Made by a program: the position numbers and the translations under genes
Source: Thalassovita sp.
Lineage (GTDB): Bacteria > Pseudomonadota > Alphaproteobacteria > Rhodobacterales > Rhodobacteraceae
Reading direction: 5' to 3'
DNA length: 64,000 nucleotides
Assembly: GCF_963691685.1 (NCBI RefSeq)
Contig: NZ_OY829290.1
Coordinates: forward strand, 3,348,001-3,412,000
Part shown: one piece after another, positions 1 to 7,613 of the stretch
Layout of the letters: the number at the start of each line of letters is the position of its first letter
Numbering within the stretch: the first letter of the stretch is position 1
Notes under the pieces: generated by a model
What the model saw: the letters and a program-made list of their open reading frames with translations, nothing else
Database searches by the model: none
What the model was told of the DNA's origin: nothing

Positions 1-1
1 C

Positions 2-460
2 GCCTCGCGAGAGTTGGAAGATGACGCCATGCTGAACTTCCGCATGAGCGGCGGCACGGTTGGGCGGCTCTGGACCTCTTCGGTGGCGATAGGGCGGCAG
101 CACGGGTTTGACATACAGGTCTTTGGCGAAACCGGCGGTCTACGCTGGGCCTCTGAACAGCCAAACCAGTTGATCTATACCCCGGTTGGCGGCCGCACGC
201 AGGTGATCGAAAAAGGCGAAGGCGGCCTTTACGAAGACGCCCAGCGCCTCAGCCGCGTCGCCATCGCCCACCCCGAAGGTTTCCCGCTGGCGGTGGCCAA
301 CATCTACTGCGATCTGGCTGACGCCATCGCGGGTGAGGTGCGCGACGGGTTGCCCGGGGCCGCGGATGGTCTGCGGTCCATGGCGGCGGTGGAAACCGCG
401 GTGGCCTCAGCCAAGGCTGACGGCACATGGATGGACGCCCGTCCCCCGATGTTCCGCTGA
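2..460 (+). CDS. Gfo/Idh/MocA-family oxidoreductase, C-terminal part (cut by window start)
   Basis: Only the last 152 codons are present; the reading frame is open from base 2, so the gene begins outside the window. The segment reads like the C-terminal substrate domain of NAD(P)-dependent sugar/cyclitol dehydrogenases: an LNFRMSGG strand, an FGETGGLRW turn and a late LANIYCDLADAI-like helix region. The N-terminal Rossmann fold is not visible. A strong terminator follows the stop at once, so this is the last gene of its operon. The nearby iolB and iolG suggest sugar or inositol metabolism, but the substrate cannot be told. Confidence 0.8.
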   Translation, partial: ASRELEDDAMLNFRMSGGTVGRLWTSSVAIGRQHGFDIQVFGETGGLRWASEQPNQLIYTPVGGRTQVIEKGEGGLYEDAQRLSRVAIAHPEGFPLAVANIYCDLADAIAGEVRDGLPGAADGLRSMAAVETAVASAKADGTWMDARPPMFR

Positions 461-483
461 TCGCCTACGAGACTGACGACATC

Positions 484-511
484 AAAGGCCGGGGAACACA
501 CCGGCCTTTTT
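484..511 (+). terminator. Rho-independent terminator after the oxidoreductase
   Basis: A 9-bp perfect stem AAAGGCCGG/CCGGCCTTT with an 8-nt loop runs into TTTTT just after the stop codon at 460. The other strand also has an A/T tract, so it may serve the convergent GFA gene, whose stop lies at the edge of the hairpin. Confidence 0.85.
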
Positions 512-933
512 CAATCCGGCGTCCAGTCGGGCTGCGTGTCAAACCGGTCAACATCCGGCCCCAGTTGGTCCCAATGCGGCCGATCCCGTTCAAAGATCAC
601 CACCTGCACCGACAAATCCACAGCATTGTCAAAAGCGCCCAGCGGCAAGGTGATATGATCCGGCGCCCGCGTGTTGCATCCGAAAATCGGGCTGCCGCAG
701 CGGGGGCAGAACCACTTCGTCACCGTCGCCCCCAACGCACCCTGATAGCTGTGTTCGGCAATCTCGCCTTCGATCTGAACAGCTGCGCGCGGAAACATCG
801 CGCCAATGCTATGGCCGGTGCCGGACAGGCGGCGGCATTCGTCGCAATGGCATTGTGCCACAACAACGGGCGCGGCGGTCACGTTGAAATGCACCGCGCC
901 ACACAAGCATCTTCCGGTAAACTCAGGTTTCAT
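511..933 (-). CDS. GFA-family (CENP-V/GFA domain) zinc-binding protein
   Basis: A 140-residue protein, the usual size of single-domain GFA proteins. Cysteines that fit the family's zinc sites are visible: C9 and C11 in RCLCGAV, C28/C30/C33 in QCHCDEC, and a CPRCGSPIF motif near residue 96. Family members include glutathione-dependent formaldehyde-activating enzyme, but most have no proven reaction, so only the fold is called here. It is a single gene, convergent with the upstream oxidoreductase, and the next plus-strand gene is divergent from it. Confidence 0.88.
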   Translation of the reverse strand: MKPEFTGRCLCGAVHFNVTAAPVVVAQCHCDECRRLSGTGHSIGAMFPRAAVQIEGEIAEHSYQGALGATVTKWFCPRCGSPIFGCNTRAPDHITLPLGAFDNAVDLSVQVVIFERDRPHWDQLGPDVDRFDTQPDWTPD

Positions 934-1061
934 GCGGGCACCTTAACGCGCAGCCCGGATCAGGCAAGATCAGGCAATGTTGATTTGCGCCCGGCGTGTC
1001 ACCTTGACGGTGACCGGCCCAGTTGCAAGGTTTTCCAAATCGAGTTTACGAGACCGCCCAT

Positions 1062-1580
1062 ATGCCCCTGACGACAAACAAAGAAGCCGCGCGCAAGGAC
1101 CTACTGCGACTGTTGGAAGGTTTGGAACATTACCGGAGTTGGGCCATAAGCGCGATAGAACAGGAACGCGGCAAAGTCACTCAAGAAGATCTCAACCAAA
1201 TCGTGGTGCCTTCGTCATTCTTTCTCGAGGCTTTCGACAACGCCAAAGGCAAATCTGCAAATTTCATCTTAAACGAAGTTCGTCAGTGGTATTCCCACAC
1301 CGCAAGCGACTTCAGACAGCTTTCTGCCAATCCCGCGTATGCCGTGGAAATTGAGCGATACCTCAAACGGTTCAAAGAAGACTTTGGCTATGACTTTTTT
1401 GCAGCGTCCAACTTTGCCGAAATGACCGCCAAAAAGGTGGTGGCCCGAGGAAAGATCACGACAGAACAGGAATACGAAGCCCTGGTCGAATTGGAGAAGG
1501 ATCCATTGCAGTCTATTGTGTCGTCAGAAGACATGGCAAAGCTCGTTAAGCTTTTCCGTGATTTTGAGGAAAGCTCTTGA
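1062..1580 (+). CDS. Unrecognised protein of 172 residues
   Basis: The ATG at 1062 is chosen; a TTG at 1023 would add 13 residues. Neither start has a good Shine-Dalgarno. The protein is soluble, charged and mostly helical, with no signal peptide or membrane segment and no motif I recognise (features: KDLLRLLEGLEHYRSW near the N-terminus, a lysine-rich KRFKEDFGYDFF stretch mid-protein). The coding sequence is visibly less GC-rich than its neighbours, which hints at acquisition by transfer. It stands alone between a divergent GFA gene and a convergent LacI regulator. Confidence 0.6.
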   Translation: MPLTTNKEAARKDLLRLLEGLEHYRSWAISAIEQERGKVTQEDLNQIVVPSSFFLEAFDNAKGKSANFILNEVRQWYSHTASDFRQLSANPAYAVEIERYLKRFKEDFGYDFFAASNFAEMTAKKVVARGKITTEQEYEALVELEKDPLQSIVSSEDMAKLVKLFRDFEESS

Positions 1581-1606
1581 CCGTGGCCTCAAATGCGTCG
1601 GGCAGT

Positions 1607-2605
1607 TCACACCCGCCGCAGCGTCCCGCGTTCTACGACCGAGCAGGGAAAAATCCGCGCTTCGGGGTAGCGGCTGGGATCGTCCAGCATGGCGCTCATC
1701 ATCTCGATTGAAGCGCTGACGATTTCCTTGATCGGCTGGCGGATCGTGGTCAGGTCGATGTTTTCCCAGGCCGCCATTTCCATATCATTGAGGCCAATGA
1801 TCCCGATCTCTTCGGGCACCTTCAAACCGGCATCGGCCACCGCGGACAGGGCCCCGATTGACAGCACATCGTCGCCGCAGAAATACGCATCGGCACGGGC
1901 GCCGCTGTCCAAAAGCCGCTGCATTTCTGCGCGCCCGGCCTCAAACGAATACGCCTCAGCATAGGAATGGCTGTGCGCCACATCCGGGTAGCTTTCCATC
2001 TGTTCCAGAAACCCGGTCAGACGGTCCTGGGTCGAGGTCGCAGTAACAGGACCGCCCAGAAACCCGACGCTGCCGTATCCGCGTTCGACCAGGGTGCGCG
2101 CCGCCATCCGGCCGCATTCCACGTTGTCGATGCCGACCACATGCACCTGCGTAGCTGCGGAGGAGCGGCCGAAGCTGTGCACCACCGGCACACCTGCATC
2201 GCGGAAGGCTTGGGCAAAACTGGGGGGCAGTGTGGAGGAGGCCACAACAACCCCGTCCACCGAATATTGCCGCAGCATCCGGACCGAGTTTTGCGGATCG
2301 GTCTCATCAGACAGGTTCACCAGCAGCGGCCGCAGGCCCTTGTCCTGCAGACCGCGGGTGAAGAGGTCAAAGATTTCCAGAAACAGCGGGTTGTGGAAGT
2401 TGTTGGAGACAAGACCAATCAGCTTGGTGCGCCCGGTGGTCAGGCTGGAGGCCAGCGCATTGGGGTGATAGCCCAGATCCGCCGCCGCCTTTTCGACCTT
2501 GCGCCGCATCTTGTCCGAGACCGAGGCACCATCGGTGAAAGTGCGCGACACGGCCGACCGGGACACCCCGGCGCGTTCGGCAACTTCCTTCAGTGTGACA
2601 CCCAT
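1607..2605 (-). CDS. LacI-family transcriptional regulator
   Basis: A 332-residue regulator with the standard layout: an N-terminal helix-turn-helix starting VTLKEVAERAGVSRSAVSR (residues 3-21), a hinge helix near residue 50 (NALASSL), then a periplasmic-binding-protein-like sensor domain from about residue 60. GAGGT lies just before the ATG. It sits 154 bp downstream of iolB on the same strand, so it probably controls the iolG-iolB genes. The perfect palindrome at 4705-4720 upstream of iolG has the CG-centred form expected of a LacI-family operator. The effector is not known; an inositol-pathway metabolite is an inference. Confidence 0.9.
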   Translation of the reverse strand: MGVTLKEVAERAGVSRSAVSRTFTDGASVSDKMRRKVEKAAADLGYHPNALASSLTTGRTKLIGLVSNNFHNPLFLEIFDLFTRGLQDKGLRPLLVNLSDETDPQNSVRMLRQYSVDGVVVASSTLPPSFAQAFRDAGVPVVHSFGRSSAATQVHVVGIDNVECGRMAARTLVERGYGSVGFLGGPVTATSTQDRLTGFLEQMESYPDVAHSHSYAEAYSFEAGRAEMQRLLDSGARADAYFCGDDVLSIGALSAVADAGLKVPEEIGIIGLNDMEMAAWENIDLTTIRQPIKEIVSASIEMMSAMLDDPSRYPEARIFPCSVVERGTLRRV

Positions 2606-2758
2606 CGTGACCTCATCTTATCCGGGCCGCTGTATCCCCTGACAGTTTCAACCGTCCGCACCAGCGCCCGCCTATCCTTTCTCCGCGTTCAACCCCATTC
2701 AGATCCGTATTTCAAGGCGACCTGCCCTTTTGCACCGTTTTCACTGCTGAACTGCGGC

Positions 2759-3565
2759 TCAATTGTCCCGCTCATAGATCCAGTGATGTGCCGGGTCGTT
2801 TTCAAACCGCCATTTGCGCAGCGGCCCGGCCATCACGTTGAGGTAATACATCTCATAGCCATAGGGCGATCCGCAGGGATGGTGGCCTTTGGGCACCAGC
2901 ACCACATCATGCGAGCTGACTGCCATGGTTTCATCCAGCGCGCCATCTTCGGTGTAAACCCGCTGAATGCCAAAGCCCTGATCAGGGTTCAGGCGGTGAT
3001 AATAGGTTTCCTCAAGATAGGTCATCTCAGGGAAGTTATCTTCGTCATGGCGGTGCGGCGGGTAGCTGGACCAATGGCCTGCGGGGGTGAACACCTCGGT
3101 CACCAACAGGCTGCCGGCCACGTCCCGTCCTTCCATGGCGATGTTGTTGATATGGCGCAAGTTGGTGCCGGTGCCGCGCTCTTCCAAGGCGATCTCTGCC
3201 GGGCCGATCTGCTGCACCGGATAGTCCCCACGGGCGGGCGCCTTGCAGACGGCAAGGGTGCAATCTGTTTCAGCCACGGCGGACCAGTCACTGGCGCCGG
3301 GCACGTAGACACAATGCGGCGGCGTCTTTTCAAAGACGTTCATCCGATCGCCCATCACGCTAAAGTCCTGACCTGCGGCCTGGATCGCGGCCTTACCTTC
3401 GACCAGCACCAGGATGACCTCTTCGGATCCAGTGTGTTCTGACGCGCTGTCGCCGGGGTGCAACCGGTAGAGGGTGAAGCCGACATAGGACCAGCCGGCA
3501 GAGTCCGGGGAGATGTCATGTACCTTGCCGGTGTTCCCATTGGGTTTGCGCAGGAGATCAGCCAT
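2759..3565 (-). CDS. iolB: 5-deoxy-glucuronate isomerase
   Basis: IolB converts 5-deoxy-glucuronate to 2-deoxy-5-keto-gluconate in cytosolic myo-inositol breakdown. The 268-residue length is typical. The double cupin is visible, with the metal-binding YPPHRHDED motif mid-protein and the family segment ETYYHRLNPDQGFGIQRVY after it. GGAGGTG precedes the ATG by seven bases, inside the end of iolG, and the two genes overlap by 8 bp, so translation is probably coupled. The other iol enzymes (C, D, E) are not in the window. Confidence 0.93.
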   Translation of the reverse strand: MADLLRKPNGNTGKVHDISPDSAGWSYVGFTLYRLHPGDSASEHTGSEEVILVLVEGKAAIQAAGQDFSVMGDRMNVFEKTPPHCVYVPGASDWSAVAETDCTLAVCKAPARGDYPVQQIGPAEIALEERGTGTNLRHINNIAMEGRDVAGSLLVTEVFTPAGHWSSYPPHRHDEDNFPEMTYLEETYYHRLNPDQGFGIQRVYTEDGALDETMAVSSHDVVLVPKGHHPCGSPYGYEMYYLNVMAGPLRKWRFENDPAHHWIYERDN

Positions 3566-4568
3566 CGCCTAGCACCTCCGACACATGGACAACGCGGCCC
3601 TCAGCCACGGACAACAGCGCCGCATCTGCCAGCGCCAGGGCCATCAGCCCATCGTGCCCCGTGGTCGGCATCGCGCCGCCAGTGTTGAGTGCATCAACAA
3701 ATTCGGCGATTTCATTGGCATAGGCTGCCGTGTAGCGGGTCATGAAGAAGTTCAGCAAAGGTGGGCGATGGGCGCCTTTTTCATCGGCAATCTCAATGCG
3801 CGCCTCACGCTGGTTTTCCGCCGTTACCGACCCTTCGGAGCCATGCACCTCAATGCGCTGGTCATAGCCATAGGTCGCCCGGCGGGAATTGGTGATGACA
3901 CATTGCTGGCCTGAGGCGGTGGTCAGGATCACATTGGCGCTGTCATAATCCCCCAGTTTGCCAATTTCAGGATCGACCAGAACCGAGGCTGCCGCCTGCA
4001 CCGTTGTCACCTCTTCGCCCAGCAGCCAACGCGCCATATCGAAATCATGGATGGTCATATCGCGGAAGATCCCGCCGGAGCGGGTGATGTATTCCGGCGG
4101 CGGCGCGCCGGGATCGCGGCTGGTGATGGTGACCATCTCAACCTTGCCGATGCGGCCCTGCTGAATGGCGGCATGGGCGGCGCGGAAATCGGGATCAAAG
4201 CGGCGGTTGAAGCCCACCATCAGCTTGCCGCCTTCAGCCTGCACAACCTCCAGACAGGATTTCACCCGTTCAAGGCTGAGATCGACCGGTTTTTCGCAGA
4301 ACACAGCTTTGCCGGCCCGCACAAACTGTTCGATCAGATCGGCATGGGTGTCCGTTGGGGTGCCGATGATCACGGCATCCACCCCGGCATCGGCCGCGAT
4401 GTCATCAATTGTTTTGACCTCACAGCCATGGGCAGCGGCAACTGCGGCAGCGGCGGCTGGCATTGCATCGGCTACAGCGACAAGATCAGCCCCCGGCACG
4501 GCAGCAATGGTCGACGCGTGGACCTGACCGATACGGCCCGCCCCCAAAACGGCAAATTTCACAGACAT
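3558..4568 (-). CDS. iolG: Inositol 2-dehydrogenase (Gfo/Idh/MocA family)
   Basis: A 336-residue NAD-dependent dehydrogenase that likely oxidises myo-inositol to scyllo-inosose, the first step of the pathway that iolB continues. The N-terminal Rossmann motif is AVLGAGRIGQVHA, followed by the family's EKP (CEKPVDLSLE) and the catalytic-region HDFDMARWLLGEE. The frame stays open upstream, but the ATG at 4568 is chosen because AGAGGA lies seven bases before it and the protein then starts directly at the Rossmann strand. A second ATG at 4574 is too close to that site. A LacI-type operator lies about 140 bp upstream. Confidence 0.9.
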   Translation of the reverse strand: MSVKFAVLGAGRIGQVHASTIAAVPGADLVAVADAMPAAAAAVAAAHGCEVKTIDDIAADAGVDAVIIGTPTDTHADLIEQFVRAGKAVFCEKPVDLSLERVKSCLEVVQAEGGKLMVGFNRRFDPDFRAAHAAIQQGRIGKVEMVTITSRDPGAPPPEYITRSGGIFRDMTIHDFDMARWLLGEEVTTVQAAASVLVDPEIGKLGDYDSANVILTTASGQQCVITNSRRATYGYDQRIEVHGSEGSVTAENQREARIEIADEKGAHRPPLLNFFMTRYTAAYANEIAEFVDALNTGGAMPTTGHDGLMALALADAALLSVAEGRVVHVSEVLGDG

Positions 4569-4691
4569 ATTCATTCCTCTGGCCGCCTGTTCTGGCGGCC
4601 CCTTCCCTGTTCCAACCCAGTGGTCGCGGTCCGGGGACCCCGTTCCGCAGGTGCTGAGCATTTTCGTTAGGGTGCCGGTTTGGCCGGACAG

Positions 4692-4720
4692 CGTCAAGCA
4701 AAATTTGCAACCGGTTGCAA
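4692..4720 (-). promoter_or_regulatory. LacI-type operator and candidate promoter of iolGB
   Basis: TTGCAACCGGTTGCAA at 4705-4720 is a perfect 16-bp palindrome with a central CCGG, the pattern bound by LacI-family repressors. On the minus strand a TTGACG (4697-4692) follows it by 7 bp and could be a -35 element; no clear -10 is seen. A weaker half-matching copy (TTGCAAAACGGGTGCA) lies at 4726-4741. Confidence 0.75.
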
Positions 4721-4779
4721 GATGATTGCAAAACGGGTGCAGCCCCCTCCCACACCGCAGCCCCCTGCCGAAAACACAA

Positions 4780-4808
4780 GAAAACGCCCCACTTACGTGA
4801 GGCGTTTC
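4780..4808 (-). terminator. Terminator of the chemoreceptor operon
   Basis: Read on the minus strand: AAACGCC-T-CAC, a GTAA loop, GTG-G-GGCGTTTT. It lies 32 bp after the stop of the chemoreceptor gene. Confidence 0.8.
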
Positions 4809-4840
4809 CTTGATACGGGGTCAGGGATTTGAGGGTTGGA

Positions 4841-6127
4841 TCAGGCCGCCTTGGCGGTGAAATCCACCTCTTCCCCATCATCATCGTCCATGCTGAGGTC
4901 AAAGCTTGGCGCCTCTTCCCCGGCTGGAACGTCGCTTTCATCACGCAGGGTATCGATACGCGAGATGGCGATGTTCACCTGGGCCAGACCTTCGGACTGA
5001 TCCGCAGCACCTGCGGCGATTTCGGTCAGAACTTCGTTCAGCTCAGCCACCGCGTCAGCGATACGGGTCAGGGCGCTGCCGGTTTCGCCAACCAGCTCCA
5101 CACCGTGATCCACCTGCTCAGACGAGGTGATGACCAATTCACGAATTTCCTTGCTGGCATCGGCCGAGCGCTGCGCCAGTTTGCGCACCTCGGTGGCCAC
5201 CACGGCAAAGCCGCGACCTGCTTCACCGGCACGGGCCGATTCAACAGCAGCGTTCAGCGCCAGAAGGTCGGTTTGACGGGCAATTTCATCAATCACACCA
5301 ATGATGGTGGTGATTTTCTCAGAGCTGGACTTGATCGCATCCATGGCGTCATGGGCACGGGTCACAACACCGCTGGAACGTTCCGCCTCTTCACGGGTGC
5401 GGGACATCACATTCTGAGCGCTGCCCGCATGATCGGCTGCGGCATTTGCGGCCGAGGCAATTTGCTCAACAGCCGTTGCAGCACGCTGACCTTCGCGGCG
5501 GGTGCGATCGGCCACAGCCACAGCAGCTTCGCGGGCCTCTTCGGCGTCAACCTGCGCCTGCTCCGCCTGAGCAACGCTTTCGGCCAGATCTTCACGGGCC
5601 TGACGGATTTCCGCATCAGCGGCAGCAGAACGGATCATCGACCAGGCCAGAATGCCGGCTTCGAACAGAACAATAACGGCGTGCAGCACAACACGGCCCA
5701 GCGTTTCAACCAGAGACATCTCCGGGAACACCAGCGACGGCAGGAACAGGCCAAAGCTGAGGTGATGCACGGCGGTGACCGCAACACCCACGATCAGCGC
5801 GGGCAGTGAGCCCATGGTCGCAACAATCGCCAGTACGGCGAAGAAGAGCATATGCGTGTCGATTTGCCAGGCATGGCCCGAGAAGGCCGAGGTGAAGGCC
5901 ACACATTGACCGACCAGCGCCACCGCAATCATCATGGGGCGCGTTTTGTCATCCAGCTTGGGGGCGATCAGCGCCAGACCCGCAAAGATCAGAGCCGCAG
6001 CCACCACCGTCAGCAGCGGACCACCCACCACAAACGCAGAAATTGGCCCAAGGGGCATCATCCCCAGGGCCACCAGACGGGCCGTGCCCGAGAAATCCTT
6101 CGATTTCTCCTGTTTGTTAACCGACAT
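4841..6127 (-). CDS. Methyl-accepting chemotaxis protein
   Basis: A 428-residue membrane chemoreceptor. Several hydrophobic segments fill roughly residues 18-165 with almost no periplasmic domain, so the signal may be sensed in or at the membrane. A helical linker rich in Ala/Glu follows, then the signalling hairpin with the conserved tip [21 protein letters not shown] and the [14 protein letters not shown] arm. The C-terminus is acidic (a DDDDGEE run). No NWETF-like pentapeptide for methylation enzymes is seen. The start ATG overlaps the stop of the upstream small gene (TAATG), so translation is probably coupled. Confidence 0.93.
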   Translation of the reverse strand: MSVNKQEKSKDFSGTARLVALGMMPLGPISAFVVGGPLLTVVAAALIFAGLALIAPKLDDKTRPMMIAVALVGQCVAFTSAFSGHAWQIDTHMLFFAVLAIVATMGSLPALIVGVAVTAVHHLSFGLFLPSLVFPEMSLVETLGRVVLHAVIVLFEAGILAWSMIRSAAADAEIRQAREDLAESVAQAEQAQVDAEEAREAAVAVADRTRREGQRAATAVEQIASAANAAADHAGSAQNVMSRTREEAERSSGVVTRAHDAMDAIKSSSEKITTIIGVIDEIARQTDLLALNAAVESARAGEAGRGFAVVATEVRKLAQRSADASKEIRELVITSSEQVDHGVELVGETGSALTRIADAVAELNEVLTEIAAGAADQSEGLAQVNIAISRIDTLRDESDVPAGEEAPSFDLSMDDDDGEEVDFTAKAA

Positions 6128-6438
6128 TATACCGTATCCTTCGTTACACAGAAAGAGCTAAGGGCGCTTGGGCTCAGCAGGAACCAGGCGCCACTCTCGC
6201 GGAAAGCTTCTTCACTTGCGCCCGTTGCAAGAACGGAAAGGGGGGCCTGTGTCGGCCCCACAATTGCGCCACCTGCAGACGCGACAACAGCCTCGGCCCC
6301 ACCGGACCACGGCGGTGCCACCACCAGGACCGGTTCACCCGGGACCATTTCGGCAGCCATGGCGAATCCGGCAACCTCCAGACCCAGTACGGTCAGGACG
6401 CCACCAGCCATGAGACAATATGCAGGCAAAGCTTTCAT
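6127..6438 (-). CDS. Small exported or membrane protein upstream of the chemoreceptor
   Basis: A 103-residue protein that I do not recognise. The first 28 residues look like a signal peptide or membrane anchor ([20 protein letters not shown]... with FAMAAE as a possible cleavage site). The rest is small and Ala/Gly/Pro/Val-rich with one cysteine near the end. Its TAA stop shares a base with the chemoreceptor ATG, so the two form a translationally coupled pair. It could be a periplasmic partner of the receptor; this is inference from position only. Confidence 0.7.
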   Translation of the reverse strand: MKALPAYCLMAGGVLTVLGLEVAGFAMAAEMVPGEPVLVVAPPWSGGAEAVVASAGGAIVGPTQAPLSVLATGASEEAFRESGAWFLLSPSALSSFCVTKDTV

Positions 6439-6576
6439 GGCGGCTAATGTACCTGTTTCGCTGCGGAAATAGGCACCGCCCCTCCCAATGCGCGATTTTA
6501 GATAGCCATTGGTATGGTTCTTGCAAAACCGCCTTGTTTTATCGTCGCACCCCTTATTTTGTGGGTTTTCGTGCGA

Positions 6577-7347
6577 TTACGTTGGGTTAGACACCACAAC
6601 TTGCTGTGTATCCCAGTCAGAACACTGCTGTGACAGGGCCTGTGGCAACGCAACGTCAGTATAAAAGCGATCGATCTGACTGAGGGATGCGATGCGTGCT
6701 GGCGCCTGTCTTTGGAACTTGCTGTGATCGGCCACCAGCCAGGCAGAGCGCGCTGATTCGAGGATCGCGCGGCTGGTGCTGACCTCTTGCAGATCATAAT
6801 CCAGTAGGTCCCCACTGGCATCCACCGCTGAACAGCCGATCACCGCCAGATCAAACTTGAACTGCCGAATGGTGGTCACCGCCAGATCCCCCAGCAGGCC
6901 GCCATCCACCCGGCGCAGGCTGCCGCCGGTCACCACGATATCGCAGCTTTCATTTGCAACGAGGATATTGGCGATGTTGATGTTGTTGGTCACCACCATC
7001 AGGTTGCGGTGGCTCAACAATTCCCGCGCCACAGCTTCGGTTGTGGTGCCAATGTTCAAAAACAGCGACGCGCCATCGGGAATATCGGCCGCACAGGCGC
7101 GGGCGATACGCGTTTTTGCCTCAGCACTCAGCGCGCGCCGGTCTTCATAGTGCAGGTTGGTAACGCCTGAGGGCAGAACCGCCCCGCCATGCACCCGTTC
7201 CAATTTGCCGCCATCCGCCAGTTCTGACAGGTCGCGGCGGATGGTCTGCACGGTGACGCCAAACCGGTCGGCCAGATTTTCCACCACCACACGCCCTTCG
7301 ACCCGGGCAATTTCCAAGATATCTGACTGACGAAAAGAGAGTTTCAT
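6577..7347 (-). CDS. glpR: DeoR/GlpR-family repressor of glycerol genes
   Basis: A 256-residue DeoR-type regulator: N-terminal winged helix-turn-helix (FRQSDILEIARVEGRVVVENLADRF, with VTVQTIRRDLSEL as recognition helix) and a C-terminal sugar-phosphate-sensing domain (NIGTTTEAVARELL near residue 105). The ATG at 7347 is used because MKLSFRQ is the natural N-terminus; a G-rich run lies 5 bp before it. It is transcribed away from glpD, and the shared region holds GlpR-like boxes, so it most likely represses glpD-glpK and itself until glycerol-3-phosphate binds. Confidence 0.88.
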   Translation of the reverse strand: MKLSFRQSDILEIARVEGRVVVENLADRFGVTVQTIRRDLSELADGGKLERVHGGAVLPSGVTNLHYEDRRALSAEAKTRIARACAADIPDGASLFLNIGTTTEAVARELLSHRNLMVVTNNINIANILVANESCDIVVTGGSLRRVDGGLLGDLAVTTIRQFKFDLAVIGCSAVDASGDLLDYDLQEVSTSRAILESARSAWLVADHSKFQRQAPARIASLSQIDRFYTDVALPQALSQQCSDWDTQQVVVSNPT

Positions 7348-7419
7348 CCGGCCCCCAACTGTTTTGCCGACAGTGCGCGAAACTGCGCGCCGGTGCAAGC
7401 AGGCGAAAGGCAAAGAGAA

Positions 7420-7553
7420 AAAACGAACATTTCAGCGCAGTCGCGCCCCGTTGCACAGCACGCCCGCAACGCCCCGACACCTCTATAGGGCCGAATACAG
7501 AAGGATCTTCGCGGCACGCACATGCGAACACAAACGAACACAAACGAAAAATT
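7420..7553. promoter_or_regulatory. GlpR-like operator boxes in the glpR-glpD region
   Basis: Three phased CGAA boxes lie at 7524-7553 (GCGAACACAA, ACGAACACAA, ACGAAAAATT, exactly 10 bp apart, one helical turn). A separate AACGAACATTTC lies at 7422-7433 near the glpR start. AACGAACATT matches the half-site known for E. coli GlpR. The phased boxes end three bases before the glpD -35. Confidence 0.7.
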
Positions 7554-7556
7554 ACG

Positions 7557-7584
7557 TTGACTCCGCTGGGCAAAAGAGTATTCC
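7557..7584 (+). promoter_or_regulatory. Candidate glpD promoter
   Basis: TTGACT (7557-7562), a 16-bp spacer and TATTCC (7579-7584), followed by a leader of roughly 20 bases to the AGGAGA ribosome site at 7601. It directly abuts the operator boxes, as expected for repression by GlpR. Confidence 0.6.
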
Positions 7585-7613
7585 CCATTTTCAGACAGTC
7601 AGGAGAAGCGCCC

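Noticed and set aside
1967..3442. Open frame of 491 codons on the plus strand
   Set aside because: It lies opposite the LacI regulator and iolB, both clear families on the minus strand, and its translation is His/Arg/Gly-rich as expected of an antisense shadow in GC-rich DNA.
6527..6576. Hairpin TCGCAC...GTGCGA after glpR
   Set aside because: The stem is short, with a large loop and no T run; too weak to call a terminator.
7524..7553. Three near-identical 10-bp units considered as a CRISPR-like or satellite array
   Set aside because: Units are too short and there are no spacers or cas genes; they fit operator half-sites next to glpR.
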